Shown here: one piece after another, positions 8,163-16,006 of the stretch
Layout: the number at the start of each line of letters is the position of its first letter
Numbering within the stretch: the stretch's first letter is position 1
DNA from: Vibrio gallaecicus
GTDB taxonomy: Bacteria; Pseudomonadota; Gammaproteobacteria; Enterobacterales; Vibrionaceae
Reading direction: 5' to 3'
NCBI RefSeq assembly: GCF_024347495.1
Contig: NZ_AP025490.1
Span: 3,162,001-3,226,000, forward strand
Length of the DNA stretch: 64,000 nt
Position numbers and translations under genes: made by a program
Notes under the pieces: model-generated
Seen by the model: the letters and a program-made list of their open reading frames with translations, nothing else
Told to the model about the DNA's origin: nothing
The model's database searches: none

Positions 8163-10658
8163 CTAAAACAAGCGTTTCGGTTTACCTAAATGATAACCTT
8201 GCAAATAGTCGACACCCATATCCTTTGTAATATCACAAACTGCCTGATTATGAACAAACTCGGCCACAGTTTTCGCATTGAAAACCTGACACAATCGCAC
8301 GAGCTGTGAAGCAATTTTTCGCTGCTTAATATCTTGATCTATATTGCGAATCAAACTGCCATCTAATTTAATAATTTGTGGCTCAAGCTTAATGATTTCA
8401 TCGATATTCGAATACCCAGCACCAAAGTCATCCACAATGATACGAGCCCCTAGTGCACGAAAGTGGTTACACACTTCAATCATACGACCATAGTCTTTTA
8501 TTTGTTCTGATTCTAAGACTTCCAAACCAAGTCGAGTCGGATCATTCATATTCAGGATTGAACTTTCTAGCACTTCGAGCGTTTTGTCACTAAACAAATC
8601 TTGAGGGGATAGGTTAATGGAAAATGAACCTTGTTTATCCGCCATATACCCTAAAGTACTCTTTATCATATGTCGGCTGAGTCTAGTGTATAGGTGCGTA
8701 TCAGTAATAATAGGCAGGAACTTACCCGGCATGACTATTTTGCCATCCGGCTCCATGATTCTCACTAAACACTCTTGAGCAATCACTTCATGGGTTCTGG
8801 CCGAAACAATCGGCTGTGTGTAAGTAATGATTTTTTGGTCTAGGATTGCGCGGCTCACACAACTTAACCAACCTATGCGTTCTTTACGATCCTCTTCACT
8901 AACCTGAATATCTTTTGCATTGGTAATGTGGGTATTGTTTCGAACACCATAACGCCTTGCTTCGATGGCTTTGAGTAATATCTCTTCACCAGTTTCATTT
9001 AAAAAATCACACCGGCTGGCAAACCCACCACATAAAGAAACAGAAAGGTAATCTACGTCAGATAAACCATAAGGCTCAAAGTTAATTCGTTCGATATCAT
9101 CGGAAAACTGAACAAATTTTTGCTTAATAAGATGACTTTCAGTATTGGCGTTGAAAATCAGCGCCCACTCTCCAACTCCAATACTAAACAAGCTTATCTT
9201 CAGTGGTATCTGGCTCAGCCTTTTTTCAAGGCGACGAATGAAGTGACTAGATAGGTCGAGTAACAGTTGGTCACCAACTTGATAGCCATATTTTTCGTTC
9301 ACATGATTAAAATTAGTCAGCTTTAAAGTAAGCAAGTGCTCACTGAATGCGAGCTCATTCAACCGCTCTTTTAAAGCCATCCGATTCGGCAAACCAGTCC
9401 TAGAATCAATGCGGTAATTATCCGTTAGCTTTCTTGCTTGCTGATGCAGCTTCTTTTCCATTTCAGCATTTATCTGATCCAGGTCTGCCACTGCATTTCG
9501 CACTAAATTCAATAATGGGGAGACGGTTGACTCTGACTTTTGCTCAGAACGATAAAACTCTCTAAGGTCTTGAGATTCACGTATCGCGAGGTAGGTTAAA
9601 CTATGGTGCAAAATTTCTTGCTTTCCGTTGTCATAATATAACTCCCCCATGCAATACGCCCCTGTCGTTTCAGCAATTCCTTTAAACGGCATTAGCTCTG
9701 TTGTGCCATCAATGAATTCTAGACGAGAAGCACAGTTGTAGATAAAGACGGATTCGGGCTGATGAATAGACAGAACTTCTGCCCCATGACGTACTTTTTC
9801 AGAGGTGAGAGATGGGTGGTTATAACAAAACTGAGCATATTGACCGGATTCCCAAACACTGTCGAACTCAATACTGCCGTCACTGTTAATCCGGAGTGGC
9901 GTTGATATACCTTTCTCTTTGCCTGACTCCCGATACAGCGGAAAACTCATCATCTGGTTAAGCGGTAGATCTTTACCATCAGACAAATAATGCTTAAACA
10001 CTTCAAAGATTGGCTTGTCGTTTAAAGAGTATACTCGACGACCTTCAGCTTTGGTCACGCGTAACTTCATTCCAATAGGGTTCCACTCTGAGTATGCGTC
10101 CGACCATACTTTTAGGTCAGGGTTAGTGAGTGAGACCGCCACACAAGCATGCTGGTAAACATCAGCATTATGTAAGACCCAACGACCAAATTTGTTTTCT
10201 TGACACAAACCACCAGCAACAGGGACCACATAAGGGAGCTGTTCAAATGCGCTGTAAATTGGATAGTCCCGCGCATTCAGCTGATCGCTTAAGCTAATCA
10301 CAGCTTGTGTGTCTGAGGATATTCGCAGTTGTTCAACGAGGAATTGGCTATCTCTTTCCGGCAGTTCCGTAAAAACTTGTACGGCTGAAGTTAAACGAGT
10401 ATGTGAGAACTCGCTGATTATAAGAATTGTGCCAGTATTTTGAAGCAGGTTATCACGGATAATATTACAAGCACTTTGCCCAATAATAACAGGGGAAGGA
10501 ACCTTAGAAAGGGCAACACGAGCAAAGCTTTGGGCGACATCAGCAGGTTGAGTAGAAAATAATTGAATGAGATAACTATGATTAGTATTCCATTCATGTT
10601 CCATCAACTGAGACTCTAATAGTTCCTCAGTATGAGCTAAAAAAGTATACGTTTGCAT
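8163..10658 (-). CDS. FIST-GGDEF-EAL signalling protein (copy 2)
   Basis: An 831-residue paralog of the gene just downstream, with the same domain order: FIST_N, FIST_C (ending CMGELY), GGDEF-like and EAL. The GGDEF signature is again degenerate (GVGEW), and the EAL site again keeps ECL, INLS, VDDFG, KLDGS, VAEFV and DYLQG. The two proteins are closely similar in the EAL half and end in the same KRLF tail, but diverge more in the FIST sensory half. This suggests an old tandem duplication followed by divergence of the input domain. The 151-bp gap to copy 1 shows no clear terminator, so co-transcription is possible. Ligand unknown. Confidence 0.85.
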   Translation of the reverse strand: MQTYTFLAHTEELLESQLMEHEWNTNHSYLIQLFSTQPADVAQSFARVALSKVPSPVIIGQSACNIIRDNLLQNTGTILIISEFSHTRLTSAVQVFTELPERDSQFLVEQLRISSDTQAVISLSDQLNARDYPIYSAFEQLPYVVPVAGGLCQENKFGRWVLHNADVYQHACVAVSLTNPDLKVWSDAYSEWNPIGMKLRVTKAEGRRVYSLNDKPIFEVFKHYLSDGKDLPLNQMMSFPLYRESGKEKGISTPLRINSDGSIEFDSVWESGQYAQFCYNHPSLTSEKVRHGAEVLSIHQPESVFIYNCASRLEFIDGTTELMPFKGIAETTGAYCMGELYYDNGKQEILHHSLTYLAIRESQDLREFYRSEQKSESTVSPLLNLVRNAVADLDQINAEMEKKLHQQARKLTDNYRIDSRTGLPNRMALKERLNELAFSEHLLTLKLTNFNHVNEKYGYQVGDQLLLDLSSHFIRRLEKRLSQIPLKISLFSIGVGEWALIFNANTESHLIKQKFVQFSDDIERINFEPYGLSDVDYLSVSLCGGFASRCDFLNETGEEILLKAIEARRYGVRNNTHITNAKDIQVSEEDRKERIGWLSCVSRAILDQKIITYTQPIVSARTHEVIAQECLVRIMEPDGKIVMPGKFLPIITDTHLYTRLSRHMIKSTLGYMADKQGSFSINLSPQDLFSDKTLEVLESSILNMNDPTRLGLEVLESEQIKDYGRMIEVCNHFRALGARIIVDDFGAGYSNIDEIIKLEPQIIKLDGSLIRNIDQDIKQRKIASQLVRLCQVFNAKTVAEFVHNQAVCDITKDMGVDYLQGYHLGKPKRLF

Positions 10659-10811
10659 GCCAAGCCTTGTTCACAATTTATAATTATTAACGTGTTGGCA
10701 ACCACTGTTTCTAATCTTTAATGCTGTGGTGACCCTTTAGGTGATTCCTAATTAATCACCAATGTATCAACTCAGTCTTATAAATGCGAATTATTAAGCA
10801 ATCTGAATATT

Positions 10812-11528
10812 TTATATTAATATCAGTAAATCACTGATTTGGGTGATTTCTAAATCAGGTAACGCTCGCATTTTTGACGTGTGGTAAGGCGTTTTACCTT
10901 GGTCATTAAACCAGCAAGCTTGATAACCATTTCGTTTTGCACCTAAAACATCCGTAATTGGGTGGTCACCAACATGTAATATTTCGGCAGGGTTCACGTT
11001 TAAGAATTGTTGAGCTCGGTCAAACATATCTGGATGTGGCTTTGCTCGTCCATCTGGACCGGCTCTAAATATCAATTGGAAATAAGATCCTAAACCAATT
11101 TTGTGAGGATCCACGTTGCCATTCGTTATAGCCACTAAAGGCATTTTCTGGCTTAACTTAGCCAAAACACGATGAGTCTCTTGCGGTACATCAACTTGGT
11201 TACGTAACCATAACGCATGAGCAATGCCTTCTTGTGCGGCATGTTGAGCTTTAGCTCGCTCATACCCCAGCATAATCAAACCTTGCTCAATTTGGGTTTG
11301 ACGCCATAAAGTAACATCGTGCTTGAGCATGGGGTTCTTGATCGCAACGTCTTGTTTAACTTGTTGCCAACGTTCGAGACTGATAGAAGCTGATACAGGA
11401 TGATGTTGATGTAGCCAAAGCACCATCTCACGCTCAACCTTCATAATGACAGGCCAGTTGTCATAAAGCGTATCATCCAAATCGAACGTCATCGCTTTAA
11501 TGGGAGTAATGCCTCGGTACACATGCAT
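10812..11528 (-). CDS. yigB: HAD phosphatase YigB
   Basis: A 238-residue HAD-superfamily hydrolase. Motif I is FDLDDTLYDNW (residues 15-25), motif II lies in AITNGN and motif IV in ILHVGDHPITD. E. coli YigB dephosphorylates FMN and the riboflavin precursor 5-amino-6-ribitylamino-uracil phosphate. It lies 14 bp downstream of xerC, as in E. coli and other gamma-proteobacteria, and is the last gene of the lptM-lysA-dapF-DUF484-xerC-yigB run. Length is typical for the family. Confidence 0.88.
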   Translation of the reverse strand: MHVYRGITPIKAMTFDLDDTLYDNWPVIMKVEREMVLWLHQHHPVSASISLERWQQVKQDVAIKNPMLKHDVTLWRQTQIEQGLIMLGYERAKAQHAAQEGIAHALWLRNQVDVPQETHRVLAKLSQKMPLVAITNGNVDPHKIGLGSYFQLIFRAGPDGRAKPHPDMFDRAQQFLNVNPAEILHVGDHPITDVLGAKRNGYQACWFNDQGKTPYHTSKMRALPDLEITQISDLLILI

Positions 11529-11542
11529 TCTAATAAACCTCG

Positions 11543-12475
11543 TTATTCTTTATTTTTCTTACGAGCTCGCGGGTGAGCTTGATCATAAGCTTGAGCTAAA
11601 TGTTGAAAATCCAAATGAGTGTACACTTGAGTCGTAGAGATATTCTCATGCCCTAGTAGCTCTTGTACTGCCCTTAAGTTTTGGCTAGATTCCAGCACAT
11701 GTGTTGCAAAAGAGTGACGTAATTTGTGTGGGCTTATATGGCTAGCAACAGCTTGTTTTTTACCCCACTCTTCCATTCTTTTTTGCACACTACGATGCGA
11801 AATTCGTGTTCCTAATTTAGAAACAAACAGCGCCTTCTCACTCGGGTGGGCTAATTCATTTCGAACTCTCAGCCACTTATCAACCCACTCTTTTGCTAGC
11901 CCTGAAAAGGGTGCTTTGCGCTCTTTGTCCCCTTTACCAATAACTCGAATCTCACCTTGCCTGCTCAATACATCTTTCATATTGATACCAACAAGTTCTG
12001 CTAAACGTAAGCCAGCTCCATACATAACTTCCATCATAGCGCGATCACGAATAGACAAAGGGTCATCTTCGTTCACTTCCAGTAACTGTCCTACTTCATC
12101 GACATCTAAGTTTTTCGGTAGTGGACGCTGTTTACGAGGTGCTGATACGCCTTTCGCAGGGTTAGCAGACATCTCACCGCGTAATACAAGGAAATCAAAA
12201 AAACTGCGTAACGATGATAAGCGAGTTGCTAAGCTGCTCGCTTTCATTCCTTCTCTCATACCTTTACTTGCCAATTGGCGCACCCAAGCCGCATCTACTT
12301 GGTCCCAGCTTTTCAAACCAAGATCCACCAAATGGAATGCCATTGTTTCTAGTTGCTGTTTGTAATTGCGTTGGGTGTGTAAACTGAGCCCCTTTTCACT
12401 TCTTAGATATTCATAGAAGCGCTCAAGAGGCTTTTGTAGGCTAGATGGAAGAGGTATTTTGGGCTGGTTGCTCAT
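11543..12475 (-). CDS. xerC: Tyrosine recombinase XerC
   Basis: A 310-residue site-specific recombinase. With XerD it resolves chromosome dimers at dif, activated by FtsK. The N-terminal core-binding domain is followed by the catalytic domain carrying the full set R157, K181, H250, R253, H276 and nucleophile Y285 (HENISTTQVYTH). The ATG at 12475 begins MSNQPKIPLP; a TTG one codon earlier also exists. The start lies inside the end of the DUF484 gene (35-bp overlap), the usual arrangement of this operon, which implies coupled translation. Confidence 0.95.
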   Translation of the reverse strand: MSNQPKIPLPSSLQKPLERFYEYLRSEKGLSLHTQRNYKQQLETMAFHLVDLGLKSWDQVDAAWVRQLASKGMREGMKASSLATRLSSLRSFFDFLVLRGEMSANPAKGVSAPRKQRPLPKNLDVDEVGQLLEVNEDDPLSIRDRAMMEVMYGAGLRLAELVGINMKDVLSRQGEIRVIGKGDKERKAPFSGLAKEWVDKWLRVRNELAHPSEKALFVSKLGTRISHRSVQKRMEEWGKKQAVASHISPHKLRHSFATHVLESSQNLRAVQELLGHENISTTQVYTHLDFQHLAQAYDQAHPRARKKNKE

Positions 12476-13145
12476 CAAGTTTCTGCCAAGGTAGTGTCGC
12501 GGCTAAATGAGCCACAACAAGGGCTAAGTGACGCAAGAAAAGCGTATCCATATAAGGCTGAAAATGACCACCATCTTCACTTGAGAAAGCTAAAAAACCT
12601 AGCTGGCTTTGCTTAACAAGCGGTAAGACAACATAAGAGCCCAATTCGGGTACCGCTATCTCATCAAAGAGATCACTTCTATCCGCTTTTCTCAAACGAC
12701 CAAGATACGCTTCTTTACCATTTAGATGGTTAGTAGAGAAGCGAGAATATCCCGTCTTACTTAAATGATAATAGCCTGAATCTTGAGAAAGTAAGCGAAT
12801 ATAGGCTTTTAGCCCTAACTCTACAGCTTTTTTCTCGACAGCTGTAATCACTTCAACAAAATCGGAACATTTCAAGATCTGGTCTTGTAGTGTCATGAAT
12901 TCATAGAAAGTTTTGTCATTACTCGCCGCTAAAGACATCAGGCTAGTAATTTCTTCTTCTAGGTCCTCAATTCGCTGACGCTGCCTTTTCAGTTGAATTT
13001 CAACTAATGAAACGGCACCTTGCTCAACATTATTAATCGCGAGGTGATCAACCAACTCTTTACGCTGCTGAAAGAAATCAGGGTTATCACGTAAATATTC
13101 GGCGACCACTTCTGCCGTTAGTGCGTCTGCTTCTACGTAAGACAC
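12441..13145 (-). CDS. DUF484 family protein (YigA-like)
   Basis: A 234-residue DUF484 protein. The N-terminal part has the conserved VAEYLRDNPDFFQQRKELV stretch, followed by a predicted coiled coil (about 50-75, rich in K, R and E) and a GAF-like C-terminal half. The molecular function is not established, but the gene is almost always found between dapF and xerC. It overlaps xerC by 35 bp and starts 90 bp after dapF stops. Confidence 0.85.
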   Translation of the reverse strand: MSYVEADALTAEVVAEYLRDNPDFFQQRKELVDHLAINNVEQGAVSLVEIQLKRQRQRIEDLEEEITSLMSLAASNDKTFYEFMTLQDQILKCSDFVEVITAVEKKAVELGLKAYIRLLSQDSGYYHLSKTGYSRFSTNHLNGKEAYLGRLRKADRSDLFDEIAVPELGSYVVLPLVKQSQLGFLAFSSEDGGHFQPYMDTLFLRHLALVVAHLAATLPWQKLDEQPAQNTSSI

Positions 13146-13235
13146 AACTTTTCCTTTATTTTATTAATACCAACTTATTTTCGTCGTTGGCTTATTGATA
13201 CAAATGAGTCACATAAATGCTAGCTTACTAAGAAG

Positions 13236-14066
13236 CTAGCAAGAAAGTTGACCGTCAAACACATGTGTAGCAGGACCTGTCATATACAGAGGTTTACCAG
13301 GACCTTGCCAGCTAATATGCAAATTACCGCCAGGTAGAGAGACTTTTACATCTTCATCAAGTAGACCTTGTAAGATCCCCACAGCAACAGCACCACATGC
13401 ACCACTTCCGCAAGCTTGAGTTTCACCAGCGCCACGCTCATAAACACGTAAGCGAACTTCATTGCGATTAAGTACTTGCATGAAACCAGCGTTTACTCGC
13501 TCAGGGAAGCGTTCATGAGACTCCAAAAGAGGACCTAACGTATCAACATCAGCAGTATCAACATCATCCACCACAGTCACAACATGAGGGTTACCCATGC
13601 TTACTGCACCACAAAACAAAGTGTGAGATTCGGTACGAAGAATGTAGGTCTTTTCTGTTTGTTTTGCTTTGAAAGGAATTTTATTTGGTTCGAACTCTGG
13701 AATGCCCATATTCACAGTGATTTGGTCATTCTCTTCAATTTTCAGTATCATCTTGCCTTTTTTGGTGCTGACATTGATGCTGTATTTATTCGTTAAACCT
13801 TTCATGCGAACGAAACGAGCAAAACAACGTGCACCATTGCCACATTGCTCCACTTCACTGCCGTCTGCATTGAAAATTCGATAATGGAAATCAGTTTCAG
13901 GATCATAAGGTGCTTCAACAACAAGCAGCTGATCGAAACCAACCCCTGTATGACGATCCGCCAAGCGACGGATCAAATCAGGGGAAAAGAAAATGTTTTG
14001 GGTAATACAGTCTACGACCATGAAATCATTACCCAAACCATGCATTTTAGAAAAATGGAAATGCAT
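13236..14066 (-). CDS. dapF: Diaminopimelate epimerase
   Basis: A 276-residue DapF. It converts LL- to meso-diaminopimelate for peptidoglycan and lysine synthesis in the cytoplasm. The paired active-site cysteines are visible: C75 in EQCGNGARC and C219 in QACGSGAC. The N terminus [11 protein letters not shown] is diagnostic. It follows lysA by 11 bp, so the meso-DAP producer and the meso-DAP decarboxylase are in one transcript. Full length. Confidence 0.97.
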   Translation of the reverse strand: MHFHFSKMHGLGNDFMVVDCITQNIFFSPDLIRRLADRHTGVGFDQLLVVEAPYDPETDFHYRIFNADGSEVEQCGNGARCFARFVRMKGLTNKYSINVSTKKGKMILKIEENDQITVNMGIPEFEPNKIPFKAKQTEKTYILRTESHTLFCGAVSMGNPHVVTVVDDVDTADVDTLGPLLESHERFPERVNAGFMQVLNRNEVRLRVYERGAGETQACGSGACGAVAVGILQGLLDEDVKVSLPGGNLHISWQGPGKPLYMTGPATHVFDGQLSC

Positions 14067-14077
14067 AACGCTTCAAA

Positions 14078-15331
14078 TTACTCCGGAAGAATGTTTTCAA
14101 GTTCCCATAAGCTCGCAAGCTCTTCACGCTGACGAACCAAATGAGCTTTCTCGCCATCAACCATCACTTCTGCCGCTCGAGAACGAGTGTTGTAGTTAGA
14201 TGACATCGCAAAGCCATAGGCACCAGCAGAACGAACAGCTAATAGATCACCTTGCTCAAGAACCAAATCACGGTCTTTACCTAAGAAATCGCCAGTCTCA
14301 CAAATTGGACCAACTAAATCGTAAGTCACTGCTTCACCTTCACGAGGGCTAACAGGCACGATATCTTGCCATGCTTGGTATAATGCAGGACGCATTAAGT
14401 CGTTCATGGCCGCATCAATGATCGCGAAGTTTTTATGCTCTGTTGGCTTTAGGAACTCAACTTTTGTCAATAATACACCAGCGTTCGCCGCAATCGCTCT
14501 TCCAGGCTCAAAAATCAGCTCTAAGTCAGAATGATTATCTAAACGAGCCAATAATGCTTTCGCGTAATCAGATGGCTGAGGAGGCAATTCATCACGATAA
14601 ACCACGCCTAAACCACCACCCACATCAAGGTGCTTAATCGTAATACCGCTGTCTCGTAGCTGATCAATTAATGCTAGTAGGCGATCTGTTGCATCAATGA
14701 AAGGTTCAATATCGGTTAATTGCGAGCCGATGTGGCAATCAATACCTTGGATATCAAGGTTACCTAAGCTTTGTGCAAACTGATAAACGGCAGGTGCACG
14801 GTCAAAAGCAATACCAAATTTATTATCACGCAGACCTGTTGAAATATAAGGGTGAGTTTTTGCATCTACATCTGGATTAATACGTAAAGAAATCGGCGCT
14901 TTCACACCTAATTCACCCGCAACTTTATTTAGACGCTCTAATTCAGGCTCAGACTCAACGTTGAAACACTTAATGTTTAATTCAAGTGCTCGCTTCATTT
15001 CTGCCTCGGTTTTACCGACACCTGAGAAAACAATTTTTGACGCTTCGCCGCCGGCTGCAATAACACGCTCAAGTTCACCACCTGAAACAATATCAAAGCC
15101 AGAACCAAGACGAGCAAGAGTATTCAACACACCTAAGTTTGAGTTTGCTTTTACTGCATAACAAACAAGATGAGGATGTTCTCCAACTGAAGAGTCAAAA
15201 GCATTCCAATGGCGCTCTAGCGTTGCACGTGAATATACGTACAAAGGTGTGCCATATTGCTCGGCTAATTGTGAAAGTGCGACGTTCTCAGCCCAAAGCT
15301 GACCATCATCCTGATAGTTAAAGTAATCCAA
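14078..15331 (-). CDS. lysA: Diaminopimelate decarboxylase
   Basis: A 417-residue fold-type III PLP enzyme that decarboxylates meso-diaminopimelate to L-lysine. The PLP lysine is K61 in YAVKANSN. The HIGSQ motif, the GGGLG phosphate-binding loop, EPGR and the CETGDFLGKDR motif at the dimer interface are all present. The gene is the second of the lptM-led operon and is directly followed by dapF. Confidence 0.97.
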   Translation of the reverse strand: MDYFNYQDDGQLWAENVALSQLAEQYGTPLYVYSRATLERHWNAFDSSVGEHPHLVCYAVKANSNLGVLNTLARLGSGFDIVSGGELERVIAAGGEASKIVFSGVGKTEAEMKRALELNIKCFNVESEPELERLNKVAGELGVKAPISLRINPDVDAKTHPYISTGLRDNKFGIAFDRAPAVYQFAQSLGNLDIQGIDCHIGSQLTDIEPFIDATDRLLALIDQLRDSGITIKHLDVGGGLGVVYRDELPPQPSDYAKALLARLDNHSDLELIFEPGRAIAANAGVLLTKVEFLKPTEHKNFAIIDAAMNDLMRPALYQAWQDIVPVSPREGEAVTYDLVGPICETGDFLGKDRDLVLEQGDLLAVRSAGAYGFAMSSNYNTRSRAAEVMVDGEKAHLVRQREELASLWELENILPE

Positions 15332-15395
15332 AATTCTTATCCCTTATAAATACGATTGCTGTTGTTGCGTTTATTCACTTGTTGCGATTAGGCAT

Positions 15396-15512
15396 TTATT
15401 GCGATGGTTCGCTTTGCTGCGGTTCATCAGGAAGATATAACGCTCCCGTTTGACCACACCCAGAAAGACCGATAACGGACACCATAAACAGAGCTGTAAT
15501 TAACTTTTTCAT
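15396..15512 (-). CDS. lptM: Small lipoprotein LptM (YifL)
   Basis: A 38-residue lipoprotein starting MKKLITALFMVSVIGLSGCG. The lipobox LSGC puts the lipidated cysteine at residue 19, and the short tail has the family's CGQTGALYLP motif. In E. coli LptM binds the LPS translocon LptD-LptE and promotes its oxidative maturation at the outer membrane. A longer in-frame reading starting further upstream would bury the signal peptide, so 15512 is taken as the start. It leads the lysA-dapF operon and is divergent from cyaY, an arrangement widely conserved. Confidence 0.9.
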   Translation of the reverse strand: MKKLITALFMVSVIGLSGCGQTGALYLPDEPQQSEPSQ

Positions 15513-15587
15513 TTTGCATATCGTGATTATTAACTCAATGCCCCCTATAATCGCACCACACTCAAGAAAAGCAATAGGATAGAAAGG

Positions 15588-15902
15588 ATGAACGATACTG
15601 AATTTCATCAGCTGGTCGATATACAGATGCAAAACATCGAAGAAGCTATCGATGAATCAGAGGCAGATGTGGATTACGAAGTGACAGGTAACGTGATGAC
15701 GCTGGAATTTGAAGACCGCAGCCAGATCATCATTAACCGCCAAGAGCCGATGCACGAAATTTGGTTAGCGTCTCGTTCTGGAGGCTTCCACTTCAAACTT
15801 ATTGAAGATAAATGGACGTGTTCAAAAACAGGGATGGAGCTTTTTGAGATGGTGAAGGAAGAGTGCGTTAAGCATGCGGGCGAAGATATTGACTGGGTGT
15901 AA
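15588..15902 (+). CDS. cyaY: Frataxin-like iron-binding protein CyaY
   Basis: A 104-residue bacterial frataxin. It binds iron and modulates iron-sulfur cluster assembly on IscS/IscU. The acidic first helix (IEEAIDESEADVDYE) and the conserved sheet segment EIWLASRSGGFHF are present. The ATG follows an AGAAAGG ribosome site. It is divergent from lptM and convergent with cyaA, with a shared terminator at 15957-15987. Full length. Confidence 0.95.
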   Translation: MNDTEFHQLVDIQMQNIEEAIDESEADVDYEVTGNVMTLEFEDRSQIIINRQEPMHEIWLASRSGGFHFKLIEDKWTCSKTGMELFEMVKEECVKHAGEDIDWV

Positions 15903-15956
15903 ACCTGGAAGACCGTGCATTAAATCTAAGCCTTAAAAAACCTAAACTATAAAAAC

Positions 15957-15987
15957 AAAAAAGGAGTGATTGATTCACTCCTTTTTT
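15957..15987. terminator. Bidirectional intrinsic terminator between cyaY and cyaA
   Basis: A hairpin with stem GGAGTGA / TCACTCC extended by A and T tracts on both sides. It lies between the convergent ends of cyaY (+) and cyaA (-). Confidence 0.85.
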
Positions 15988-16006
15988 ATTGAAAAATTTA
16001 GTTTAT

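Noticed and set aside
12832..13242. Short divergent readings around DUF484 and dapF
   Set aside because: They are shadows of the DUF484 and dapF genes in other frames.
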